Shown here piece after piece: positions 9,701-17,319 of a stretch of 64,000 nucleotides of DNA. Source of the DNA: Algibacillus agarilyticus (GTDB lineage Bacteria > Pseudomonadota > Gammaproteobacteria > Enterobacterales > Alteromonadaceae); assembly GCF_003286125.1 (NCBI RefSeq), contig NZ_QMED01000003.1, positions 124,001-188,000 on the forward strand, read 5' to 3'. Under the pieces are notes generated by a model. It was not told where the DNA came from. It did not search any database and saw only the letters and a list, made by a program, of their open reading frames with translations. The position numbers and the translations under genes are program-made. The stretch's first letter is position 1. Each line of letters starts with the position of its first letter.

Positions 9701-10027
9701 TTAAGTGTTGAAACATTAGGTGAAACCCCGAGTACAACCATACAAACTTACCCGAACTTATCGATTGCCGGTGTAAGCCAATTAAACTTAACCGTTAACA
9801 CAACGGGTGCGGGTGATGGCGTAACCGCTAAATTATTTATTAAACATGGCGAAAGTCAAACTTGGGTAGATGCAGGCGCGCAAGCAATAACAGCAGATGG
9901 AATTCAATTATCAATTGATGTGTCTGAATATTCATTGTTAGCGGGCTGGGGAGTTCAGTTTGAAGGTTTCGATACCAGTTCAACAGATGCTAAGTTCTAC
10001 ATCGATAGCGTCACTTTTACTGAATAA
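6776..10027 (+). CDS. Multimodular GH26 endo-beta-1,4-mannanase lipoprotein
   Basis: Start chosen at 6776, with GAGGT six bases upstream. A further-upstream ATG at 6620 would read through the operators and lacks a leader. The protein is about 1083 residues with a lipoprotein signal ending SLTGC (lipobox). An Ig/PKD-like segment is followed by a CBM35-like module (about 144-280), then the GH26 catalytic domain. Acid/base Glu462 is in VLWRPLHEAQG and nucleophile Glu557 in MVALTETGS. After the catalytic domain come three tandem ~150-residue repeats (about 625-1083), each with QLNW or QINW, PSTVIQ-type, GKLWIKH, QTWVDAGA and FGVQFEGF motifs. These are probably mannan-binding CBMs of the CBM27/CBM23 type, though the family is uncertain. 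It likely cuts mannan at the cell surface. It is followed by a hairpin and a TonB-dependent receptor gene. Confidence 0.9.
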   Translation: MKRLTNMNNVPTRTLLSAAIIASLTGCLSETTTNNDNVQYTPDSHPLSVVAGQDAEFAPGSDIVLKSRLVGTVAGQTMMWEQTAGPDVTIVDPTQSQISFVAPDVVGSQLLTFVVHALNADGTAAMDSNNAPIVDEINVKVFDPDSIETYEVETDADVVSTLEIITEGHEKYIAGASGKYHTADIEGEKSVIYTINKTSENAGFYSLFVRYAIPADYGGKEAKVVVNGVPTILQFEATGSWNDIKVATVELKAGDNIIEIGGAWNYYRIDNIYTIPDVKPPVPSPVPTQLTNDNATTATKKVFELLASYYGNSTLSGQTEFPTNDGSTNDLVEFNKVTSATGDDAPAIVAFDLMEYSATRVENGANPGTLTEDMIKHHNEKNVMLSALWHWNAPAQLKNGTGEEAWYKGFYTGATDFDLAAVLADTNSAEYAALIADIDIAAAELQKLEDADIPVLWRPLHEAQGKWFWWGAAGSQALKDLWVLMYDRMTQHHGLDNLIWVYTYAGDLDASWYPGDDYVDIVGYDGYDGTNDKNAFSGQFSTLRDRHNGQKMVALTETGSIPDVEAMHAANAWWAFYITWNTSDSYGPGSMDAATIDANYAFDSVINLSDLPGAPNAAQGPGVYENFDHAASYVAQINWGNQALTSLNASTDWAGSGSQSLRSTMDLAAITDWPEFPSTVIQSYPANGIDVKDATLFSLKAHSLNAGDNITGKLWIKHGEAQTWADAGAIALTDGGTMLSIDVSDYDLIAGFGVQFEGFEQTSAAAKFYIDSVMVDDTVFADFDETPSNFIGQLNWANTSGLGITDSWMAQGAKSLALTKDLSAKNDWGDTPSTVIQNYPENGIDISSVSSLKLNVNSMDAGAAVTGKLWIKHSAEQTWVDAGAVALTDGGTELELDVSGYDLLAGFGVQYEGFDTTSSNAKFYMDNVRLDDKVTYGFEQTGAWEGQLNWAPTTGLTTTQAWGSNNTNSLVLTKDLSVETLGETPSTTIQTYPNLSIAGVSQLNLTVNTTGAGDGVTAKLFIKHGESQTWVDAGAQAITADGIQLSIDVSEYSLLAGWGVQFEGFDTSSTDAKFYIDSVTFTE

Positions 10028-10061
10028 CTCATTTATTAAACCTATTTATTAAACGCATTTA

Positions 10062-10099
10062 GGCGATATTTCCGAGCAGGGCCGCCCTGCTCTATCGCC
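10062..10099 (+). other. Two-tier intercistronic hairpin between mannanase and TonB receptor
   Basis: GGCGATA (10062-10068) pairs with TATCGCC (10093-10099). Inside, GAGCAGGG pairs with CCCTGCTC around a CCG loop (10074-10092), giving 15 bp in two stems with one bulge. No T-run follows, so it looks like an mRNA-stabilising or processing element setting unequal expression of the two genes rather than a terminator. Confidence 0.7.
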
Positions 10100-10127
10100 A
10101 GCCACATTTTAAGAAAGAGGAAGCATC

Positions 10128-13100
10128 ATGGCTTTTCAACACAAAAAATTTAATAAAAACTTATTAGCAGCTAGTATTTTAACTTGTCTTACCGCACCAA
10201 GCTACATGGCCTATTCTGCAGAAGCGGAACTAGCACAAGAAGATGACGTAGAAGTGATTCAAGTTCGCGGTATTCGCGGGTCAATGGTTGCATCAATGAA
10301 CAACAAACGCTTCGCGGGTAACGTAGTCGATTCAATTACCGCAACCGATATTGGTAAATTACCCGATGCGACTATCGCCGATTCATTACAACGTATTACC
10401 GGTATTCAAATCAGTCGTTCTGGTGGTGAAGGCGCTAATGTTAATATTCGTGGTGTTTCACAAGTTGGTCAAACCTTAAACGGTGAGCAAATGCTATCAG
10501 CAGGCTCTATCACCACAGTGCAGCCTAATTTTGCTGATATTCCATCAACAATGGTGTCGGGCATCGATGTAGCTAAATCAGCCCAAGCAACCAATTTAGT
10601 TGCGGGCTTATCGGGCACAATTGACCTTATAACCCAGCGTCCATTTAAGCTAGATGAAGGTCTAACCCTATTAGGTAAAGTTGAAGGCACAAAAGGTTCA
10701 ATGGGTTCAGAAACCGATAAATCGATGTCGGCTTTTATTGGTTACAACAACGATAATCGATTTGGAGCTACGTTAAACGTATCACATGCAAATGTAAATT
10801 TAGCAGATTACATGACCGGTTCAACAGGTGATGACTGGGGGTTTAACGCCTCTGAAGAAGGTGCATTTGTGCAACCTAATCTTGATGTAACCGGTGACAA
10901 TGATGCCAATGACATCATTTATGCTTTTCAAGGGCATCAATCTGCTAATCAATTTATTGAACGTGAACGTACGGGTATTAATGGCTCATTACAGTTCCAA
11001 ATAAGCGAGCAATTACAATTAACAGCTGATGTGTTTTACACTAACTTAGATGAATATAAGTATGTTGCCAGCTTTATTGCCAGTAACTCATGGAAAAACG
11101 CGGGTTGGTTTACCCCTGCTGAAGGCGGAATAACAGAACATGAGCACATTCAAAAGGTGCCTGTTGTCGGTGAAGACGGCGTTGAACGAACTGAATACCA
11201 ACCGGTCGCGGGCGGTTATTATTCATTTAGCGAAGGTACGTTGCAATCTCGCCGTAACATGGTTCACAGTGAAACACATGCAATTGAAAAAGAAGCGCTT
11301 AATACTAATTTAGAACTTGCTTATGATAATGGCGACAATTTTACCGCTAAAATTCGTTGGGTTCATGGCGAAGCCAATAACACGCAAGATATTAGTGTTG
11401 CCGATTCATATATTAATGATGGCTCGCAAGCTGGCGCCAGTTATAAAGGTGTGGGAGGCGAATTTATTAGTTGGTCGAACCCTTGGGGTTATGCCGGTCA
11501 AGACCCATTCACCCCTGATGGCACAACCATTACCGAAGATGGGCACACACAAATTCCACTCGGTATAAAATATACCAGTGATAATTTAGCTTGGTCTTTA
11601 CCCACCATGACGGTTGATGGAACCACTGAAGTTTTCGGTTCTAATATTAATCGTTATGCAGCAACTTCAACTAATCTATCTGGTAAATCACAACATGGTG
11701 AATTAGATGTGCTGCGATTAGACATGAATTATGCCCTTGATCACGACATGATCACATCGGTTGATTTTGGTGCACGTTTAGGTAACCGCAAAGTCACACA
11801 GAATAGCTGGATGGGCGGCCTAGCTCGTACAAATCAATACGGCGATGCATTTTTAGCACGCTGGCAAGATCCGAATACAACAGCCCCATTAACGGGTGAG
11901 TCGTATGTCAAACCATTATCATTTGTTGAATTAGCTGAGCAAAACAGTAACAACATTACACAAATTGATGATTTTCAAGGTTCAAGTGGTTTAGGTAGTT
12001 TGTATTTTGTTAATCCCAAAGCAATGCAAGATCCGATTGCTTGGCATAATGATGTATATGGCCCACATGTATTACTGCAAGACGGTGCTAACTCATATGA
12101 GTTAGAAGAAAAAACCTCGACTCTATACTTCCAAGCAAACTTTGAAGGTGAAATAGGCTTGCCTTTTACCGGTAACGTTGGCTTACGTTATATCAAAACC
12201 GATTTTGATATTTTGCAAAGTAATGTGCTTTCAGTTGTACCTAGCACCCCAGAAGAAATTGGCACAACGGTTGAATTTAATGGGGTTGATTATCAAATAC
12301 CCGGCAATTTAGGCTTGCAACCACCAGCAGAAAGCACACAACTTGTTAATAATAGCTACAATGATTTATTACCGGCGTTAAACATTGCATTTGAACTCAG
12401 TGATGAGCAAAAATTACGCTTTGCGGCGAATAAAACCCTAACTACGCATGATTCAGACAACTTAGCAGGCGGTTTATCGGTTACCCGCATCTTGGCATGT
12501 GATGTAAAAGATGCAAATAATGCAGATGTATTTTGTGCCGTAGAAGGCACTAAAAAAGGTAACCCTGAATTAAAACCATGGCGCTCAACTAATATTGATG
12601 TGTCGTACGAATGGTATTTCAGTGATACAGGTTTGCTTAATGTAGGGTTGTTCTACATGGATATTGAAAGCTTCACCACTTCATCAACAACGATGGAATC
12701 AATTGCCGATAGTGATGGTGTGGTAAGGGGCTATGATGCATCAATTAGTGATTTTAGAGCCTCTGGCTTAACGCCAATAAAATCTATTGGCAATGGTGAA
12801 GGCGGCTCGATTAAAGGCTTTGAATTAGGCTTGCAAACGGAGCTCGACGTTATCGGGTTAGATGGTTTTGGTATTGCAACTAATATGACTTACTCACCAA
12901 GCACCAGTGGTCAAGTTGATTATTATGGCGAAGATACACCACTTAGTGATAATTCAGAGTTTCAATCAAACTTTGCATTATGGTACGAAAAAGACGGTAT
13001 TCAAGCGCGTATTGCTCATAATTATCGTAGTGAAAAATTCCGAGGCATTCGCACAATTGGCGCATATGATTTAGCTAAATATCAAGCACCGACAAACTAC

Positions 13101-13268
13101 ATTGATGCTTCAGTTAATTATGATGTAACCGAAAATGTAACCCTTTCATTGCAAGGTACTAACTTGACAGAAGAAAGCCAAGATCAGTATTACCAATGGG
13201 AAGACATGATTGAAAAACGTTTTTACAATGAACGCCGTGTTACATTAGGTGTACAAGTTAAACTGTAG
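10128..13268 (+). CDS. TonB-dependent outer-membrane receptor (oligosaccharide uptake)
   Basis: 1046-residue outer-membrane transporter of the large TonB-dependent receptor class common in Caulobacter, Xanthomonas and marine Alteromonadales. It has a signal peptide (residues about 1-31, ending YMAYSAEA), a TonB-box-like segment EVIQVRG, then the plug with DSITATDIGKLPDATIADSL and LQRITGIQISRSGGEG. The C-terminal barrel ends in the typical aromatic/hydrophobic strand RRVTLGVQVKL. It directly follows the GH26 mannanase, preceded by GAAAGAGGAAGC as ribosome site, so manno-oligosaccharides are the likely cargo. An intrinsic terminator follows closely. Expression should follow the tandem operators upstream of the mannanase. 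Confidence 0.93.
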   Translation: MAFQHKKFNKNLLAASILTCLTAPSYMAYSAEAELAQEDDVEVIQVRGIRGSMVASMNNKRFAGNVVDSITATDIGKLPDATIADSLQRITGIQISRSGGEGANVNIRGVSQVGQTLNGEQMLSAGSITTVQPNFADIPSTMVSGIDVAKSAQATNLVAGLSGTIDLITQRPFKLDEGLTLLGKVEGTKGSMGSETDKSMSAFIGYNNDNRFGATLNVSHANVNLADYMTGSTGDDWGFNASEEGAFVQPNLDVTGDNDANDIIYAFQGHQSANQFIERERTGINGSLQFQISEQLQLTADVFYTNLDEYKYVASFIASNSWKNAGWFTPAEGGITEHEHIQKVPVVGEDGVERTEYQPVAGGYYSFSEGTLQSRRNMVHSETHAIEKEALNTNLELAYDNGDNFTAKIRWVHGEANNTQDISVADSYINDGSQAGASYKGVGGEFISWSNPWGYAGQDPFTPDGTTITEDGHTQIPLGIKYTSDNLAWSLPTMTVDGTTEVFGSNINRYAATSTNLSGKSQHGELDVLRLDMNYALDHDMITSVDFGARLGNRKVTQNSWMGGLARTNQYGDAFLARWQDPNTTAPLTGESYVKPLSFVELAEQNSNNITQIDDFQGSSGLGSLYFVNPKAMQDPIAWHNDVYGPHVLLQDGANSYELEEKTSTLYFQANFEGEIGLPFTGNVGLRYIKTDFDILQSNVLSVVPSTPEEIGTTVEFNGVDYQIPGNLGLQPPAESTQLVNNSYNDLLPALNIAFELSDEQKLRFAANKTLTTHDSDNLAGGLSVTRILACDVKDANNADVFCAVEGTKKGNPELKPWRSTNIDVSYEWYFSDTGLLNVGLFYMDIESFTTSSTTMESIADSDGVVRGYDASISDFRASGLTPIKSIGNGEGGSIKGFELGLQTELDVIGLDGFGIATNMTYSPSTSGQVDYYGEDTPLSDNSEFQSNFALWYEKDGIQARIAHNYRSEKFRGIRTIGAYDLAKYQAPTNYIDASVNYDVTENVTLSLQGTNLTEESQDQYYQWEDMIEKRFYNERRVTLGVQVKL

Positions 13269-13309
13269 TTTTTATATTATCACCGTTTAAAACACGCAAC
13301 CTAACCAAA

Positions 13310-13337
13310 ACCTCAGCTCGCTAGCTGGGGTTTTTTT
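13310..13337 (+). terminator. Rho-independent terminator after the TonB receptor
   Basis: ACCTCAGCT pairs with AGCTGGGGT (9 bp with one G-U) around a CGCT loop, followed by seven Ts. It ends the GH26-TonB operon. Confidence 0.88.
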
Positions 13338-13683
13338 ATTATATATAAGCCTATCTAACGCACCGAATTATTTAATTTGATACCAAAACGTTACCTGGCC
13401 AGACAATAATCTCTGCGTCAACGAGTGTACAAATTTAATCCACTTTCTGTTCTAGTCATCCGATGTCTGCGTTTTTGTTATTAATAATTAACCCGTCAAA
13501 AAATTAACACATTTATGCAGTGGTTTTTTTGCGTTAAACAGCGTATTTTAATCCCCAATTAATAAACGTTAAAAATTCAACACGCAAATTTAGCAACGCG
13601 TTCGCAATTTAAAACACAACAAACGGTGTTTTTAAAGCGCATAAACAATAACTTATACAAATAATAATATACAAAAGGAAATC
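13338..13683. other. Non-coding promoter region of the P450/cytochrome cluster
   Basis: An AT-rich, gene-free stretch. It carries no GTAACCGGTTAC operator. AAAGGAAATC just before 13684 is the ribosome site of the first cytochrome gene. A small AACGCGTT palindrome at 13595-13602 could be a regulator site but is too short to call. Confidence 0.5.
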
Positions 13684-15810
13684 ATGATGGCGACTTTATT
13701 TCAAAAGTTACTGGGTGCTTTGTTCAACCTTTTTAAATACAAATGGCTCGTTCTCGGTTTAATTATAGGCTCAATGATTATTGCGCTGATTATCGGCAAG
13801 GTTTACCAAAATTGGGATGACGATAAAGATCGTGGTGCTATCGCCATAAAAAATGGGGCATTTGGTGAAAATTACGCAACCCCTGTATACCTAGACCAAG
13901 GTTGGTCTCCGGCTGAAAGCTTATGGTTTTATAACACCACGCAAGGCTCGGCTTTATTACCCTACGACTTGTTCATTGTTTTAGAAGATGCAAATTCAAC
14001 TGAATTATTGCGCTCTAATACCAACATGGACAAATTTCGCTATTTACCGCAAAAGAAAACCTTTTTTAACCCTGATGCTTTACCGGTTGGCTTTGTAAAA
14101 GACACTTATAAAGGACATGATTATGTGGGTTATACCTGCGCGGCTTGCCATACTAGCCAAGTTAATTATCAAGGTAAGGCCATCCGGATAGACGGCGGCC
14201 CAGCGATGGCTGATATGGTTGGTTTTTTAACAGAACTCGAAAAATCTTTACAAGCGACATTAAACAATAATGCTAAAAAACAGCGTTTTATCGATAACGT
14301 AATCAAACTCAACAACAATTACGATACCGAAGACCAAGTCATTGAAAGTTTACTCGCCGCCGCTAAAACCGTGAGTTTATATAACACGGTAAACCACAGT
14401 CACGTAAAGTATGGTTATGCTCGATTAGATGCGTTTGGCCGTATTTATAACCGTGTATTGCAACACATGATCAATAAAAAACAACTCGCCACTGCCATGG
14501 CGCTGGTCACTGCACCGGGTGGACGCCGAGTATTAACGCATGCTCAAATTTCGAATGTACTCGCGGGGGTTAACGAGAATATTATTGTTGATAAACAATT
14601 TGCCACCATATTAGAGCGATTAGCCTCTAAAGCCCCAGGCATGCCCGGTTTAAATCAACGCGATTTGCTGCGTGTACGTGATTCTATATTTAATGAGCCA
14701 AACGCCCCGGTTAGTTACCCGTTTTTATGGGATGTTGGTCAATCAGATTATGTGCAGTGGAATGGCTTAGCAAACAATGCGGGCGTGGGCCCACTCGGTC
14801 GGAATACTGGTGAAGTCATCGGTGTATTTGGTATTTTAGATTGGACATCGCACAAACCAAGCGGTTTTGATTTAGCGGCCAAATTAACCGATCAAGAAAA
14901 GAAAAACGAAATAGTCGATTTTACCTCATCAATCGATTTAACTAACTTACATCGTTTAGAGTCTCACCTTAAAAAGTTACAATCACCTAAATGGCCTGAA
15001 GCGATACTCGGTAAAATTGATAGAGACAAAGCCGAACGTGGCGAGCTTATTTATGCGCAATATTGTCAATCTTGTCATGAGATCGTAGACCCGAGTAATT
15101 TTGATCGCGTTATCATCGCTAATATGACCGACATCAATATTATAAAAACAGACCCCGCAGCTGCACTCAATGGCGTTAACGCCACCGGAAAATCAGGCAA
15201 CTTTACACATACAACTCAAAATATTTCAGGCGTGGGTGATGTGTTTATAAAAGAAGATGCCCCTGTTGTGCAAATTTTAACCTCGGCAACTAAAGGCGTG
15301 ATCGCCACACCCGATGCCGATAAACCCTTTATTCGTCGTTGGTTAGATCGGTTATATGTTATTGGCGCATCTTTTTTCCAAAACGACATGCCAAGTACCA
15401 TCAAAAATGGTAACTACCGCGCAGATACCACCTCTGCCCCCTACAACTCATTATTAGCTTATAAAGGCCGGGCGTTAAACGGTATTTGGGCAACAGCCCC
15501 ATATTTACATAATGGTTCAGTGCCAAGCTTATATGATTTACTTTTACCCCAAAAGCGACCGGGTGATCCTGAAACAGGCGAATACCGCCCAGATTCATTT
15601 GTTGTAGGAAGTCGAGAATTTGATCCAATTAAAGTCGGTTTTAAAGCTCAAGGTTATAACGGCACGCCGTTTTTAACATCTCGCTTAGGCGATACGAATG
15701 CGGGACATGAATATGCAGCCGGTATCACACCACAAAACGACGGCTCTAAACCACGCGCCCTCACCCGTGACGAACGTTTAGATCTCATCGAATTTATTAA
15801 AACACTTTAG
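13684..15810 (+). CDS. Membrane-anchored di-heme c-type cytochrome (RoxA/MauG-like superfamily)
   Basis: 708 residues. One N-terminal transmembrane anchor (about 20-45) places the rest in the periplasm. Two c-heme sites are visible: CAACH at 152-156 and CQSCH at 461-465. Other recognisable blocks are IRIDGGPAM just after heme 1, and APYLHNGSVPSLYDLL followed by VGSREFDPIKVGF near the C-terminus. These recur in large di-heme proteins of the peroxidase/MauG/RoxA kind (from memory of the family). RoxA-type members are oxygenases, others are peroxidases or electron carriers; which applies here cannot be told from sequence. It is 10 bp upstream of the P450 gene and co-directional, and resembles the second di-heme gene at 17320. 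Confidence 0.75.
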   Translation: MMATLFQKLLGALFNLFKYKWLVLGLIIGSMIIALIIGKVYQNWDDDKDRGAIAIKNGAFGENYATPVYLDQGWSPAESLWFYNTTQGSALLPYDLFIVLEDANSTELLRSNTNMDKFRYLPQKKTFFNPDALPVGFVKDTYKGHDYVGYTCAACHTSQVNYQGKAIRIDGGPAMADMVGFLTELEKSLQATLNNNAKKQRFIDNVIKLNNNYDTEDQVIESLLAAAKTVSLYNTVNHSHVKYGYARLDAFGRIYNRVLQHMINKKQLATAMALVTAPGGRRVLTHAQISNVLAGVNENIIVDKQFATILERLASKAPGMPGLNQRDLLRVRDSIFNEPNAPVSYPFLWDVGQSDYVQWNGLANNAGVGPLGRNTGEVIGVFGILDWTSHKPSGFDLAAKLTDQEKKNEIVDFTSSIDLTNLHRLESHLKKLQSPKWPEAILGKIDRDKAERGELIYAQYCQSCHEIVDPSNFDRVIIANMTDINIIKTDPAAALNGVNATGKSGNFTHTTQNISGVGDVFIKEDAPVVQILTSATKGVIATPDADKPFIRRWLDRLYVIGASFFQNDMPSTIKNGNYRADTTSAPYNSLLAYKGRALNGIWATAPYLHNGSVPSLYDLLLPQKRPGDPETGEYRPDSFVVGSREFDPIKVGFKAQGYNGTPFLTSRLGDTNAGHEYAAGITPQNDGSKPRALTRDERLDLIEFIKTL

Positions 15811-15820
15811 GAGCTTAACC

Positions 15821-17161
15821 ATGACAACTCAGTATTTAGCACTTTATGATGCAGCTCCCACAGAAGAAAAATACCCTTTAGTGCAAAAGTGGATGAAAAC
15901 CGAACCATTACCTTTTTTCAAACAGCTTAGAGAAGAACGGCCTATTTTAGTTACGCCCGAATGCACATTAATTGCATTATTTACCGATATACGCGACACC
16001 TTACAAATGCCTAAAATTTTTACGGTTGATTTGTATAAGCCTAAAATGGGCGTAACCCATACGGATCCGGGTTATTTAATGGCACACGACGATGACGCGC
16101 TGCATTACCGTGAAAAATCATTGATGCAAGGCATGCTCAACCGCGATGATTTGCCCGGTGTGCGTGAGTTAATCGCAAAGGCCAGCGCAAAAATTTTAGC
16201 CGATGCTGGCGGGCATATCGAAATTGTGAATAACTACACACGAATGGTGCCCGCTATTTTAGTGCAAGACTACTTTGGTTTAGACGGTATCGACCGCAAA
16301 AAGCTGCTTAAGTGGTCTTATTGGAATCAATATAATACCTTTCATAATCAGCCTTTTGATTTAAACTCGAAAGCACTTTACGACGATATCATTAAAAACC
16401 ATGCAGAATGCTCAACAGAGCTTGTTGATTACATGAAAGTATTAATGGTACGTAAATTACTCACCGTTAAAATCAAAGATCGTATATTGGGTCAAGCCAT
16501 TACCGGCATTAACCTTTTACGCACCTTGTTTAAAAAAGAACCATTCATGCTAAAAGATGACATCGTAAAGCGAATGTTGCGCAGTTCATTTTCTGATCAT
16601 GTTGATTTTCCGCTAACCCGTATCGGCGTAAATGCCGGTGGCTTGCTTATTGGTGCCGTTGAAACCACCTCGCAAGCGGTATCGCAAGTTATCGAATATT
16701 TGATTCAACGCCCCGAATTATTAACGCAAGCTAAAGCGGCATCTCGCGACACTGACACTGCTAAAATTGATGGCATGGTTTGGGAAGCGTTGCGATTTGT
16801 GCCGATCAGTCCGTATATGTTTCGGCAAGCATCACAAGATTATACGGTTGCTAAAGGCACCGCACACGAAACGACGATAAAAGCAGGCACTAATGTATTA
16901 ACGCTAACGCAGTCTGCCATGTTTGACCCTTACGCCTATGACGACCCCGATAACTTTAATGCTGAACGCAATTGGTACCACCACTTTAATTATGGTTTTG
17001 CTTCGCATGATTGTTTAGGAAAATACATTGGCATGGTGATGATCCCTGAAATGGTACGCCAAGTGCTTAAGTTAGATAACTTAGAAGCCACAGCCCCGAT
17101 GGACTACAAAAAAGGGCCATTCCCTGAATCATATGAACTCGCTTATTCTGCCAATCAATAA
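15821..17161 (+). CDS. Cytochrome P450
   Basis: Soluble bacterial class P450 of 446 residues with no signal peptide, so cytosolic. The I-helix oxygen-activation segment is GAVETTSQ, the ExxR pair is Glu322/Arg325 in WEALRF, and the heme loop is YGFASHDCLGK with ligand Cys398. In the loop the usual Phe is Tyr and the fourth-position Gly is Ala, so the signature is slightly off consensus. No ferredoxin or ferredoxin reductase gene is near. Instead it lies between two di-heme cytochrome c genes. A link to sugar chemistry is possible, since marine bacteria use P450s to demethylate O-methyl sugars, but the substrate here is unknown. A good ribosome site (TTTAGGAGC) lies just before the start. Confidence 0.9.
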   Translation: MTTQYLALYDAAPTEEKYPLVQKWMKTEPLPFFKQLREERPILVTPECTLIALFTDIRDTLQMPKIFTVDLYKPKMGVTHTDPGYLMAHDDDALHYREKSLMQGMLNRDDLPGVRELIAKASAKILADAGGHIEIVNNYTRMVPAILVQDYFGLDGIDRKKLLKWSYWNQYNTFHNQPFDLNSKALYDDIIKNHAECSTELVDYMKVLMVRKLLTVKIKDRILGQAITGINLLRTLFKKEPFMLKDDIVKRMLRSSFSDHVDFPLTRIGVNAGGLLIGAVETTSQAVSQVIEYLIQRPELLTQAKAASRDTDTAKIDGMVWEALRFVPISPYMFRQASQDYTVAKGTAHETTIKAGTNVLTLTQSAMFDPYAYDDPDNFNAERNWYHHFNYGFASHDCLGKYIGMVMIPEMVRQVLKLDNLEATAPMDYKKGPFPESYELAYSANQ

Positions 17162-17203
17162 CGCGACTAATAAAAATTCGAATGAAAATGTCGAATAGAA
17201 AAA

Positions 17204-17236
17204 GTCGATAGCGGCCTCCAAAATGCCGTTATCGAC
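17204..17236 (+). other. 12-bp inverted repeat between P450 and second di-heme gene
   Basis: GTCGATAGCGGC (17204-17215) pairs with GCCGTTATCGAC (17225-17236) with a single G-U, leaving a 9-nt loop. No T-run follows. It is a likely attenuator or mRNA processing element inside the cluster. Confidence 0.55.
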
Positions 17237-17319
17237 AGGTATAAACTCATCAACATAACGTTGTCACCCCCCTAAAATATAAATAAAGGGCGGCAACATG
17301 ACTCGTTCTAGGATCCATC

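Noticed and set aside
8005-9737. Several minus-strand open frames under the GH26 gene
   Set aside because: They lie fully inside a well-supported gene, lack ribosome sites and have biased, non-protein-like composition.
13595-13602. AACGCGTT palindrome as a LacI operator for the P450 cluster
   Set aside because: Only 8 bp, flanks not symmetric, and no second copy in a promoter position.
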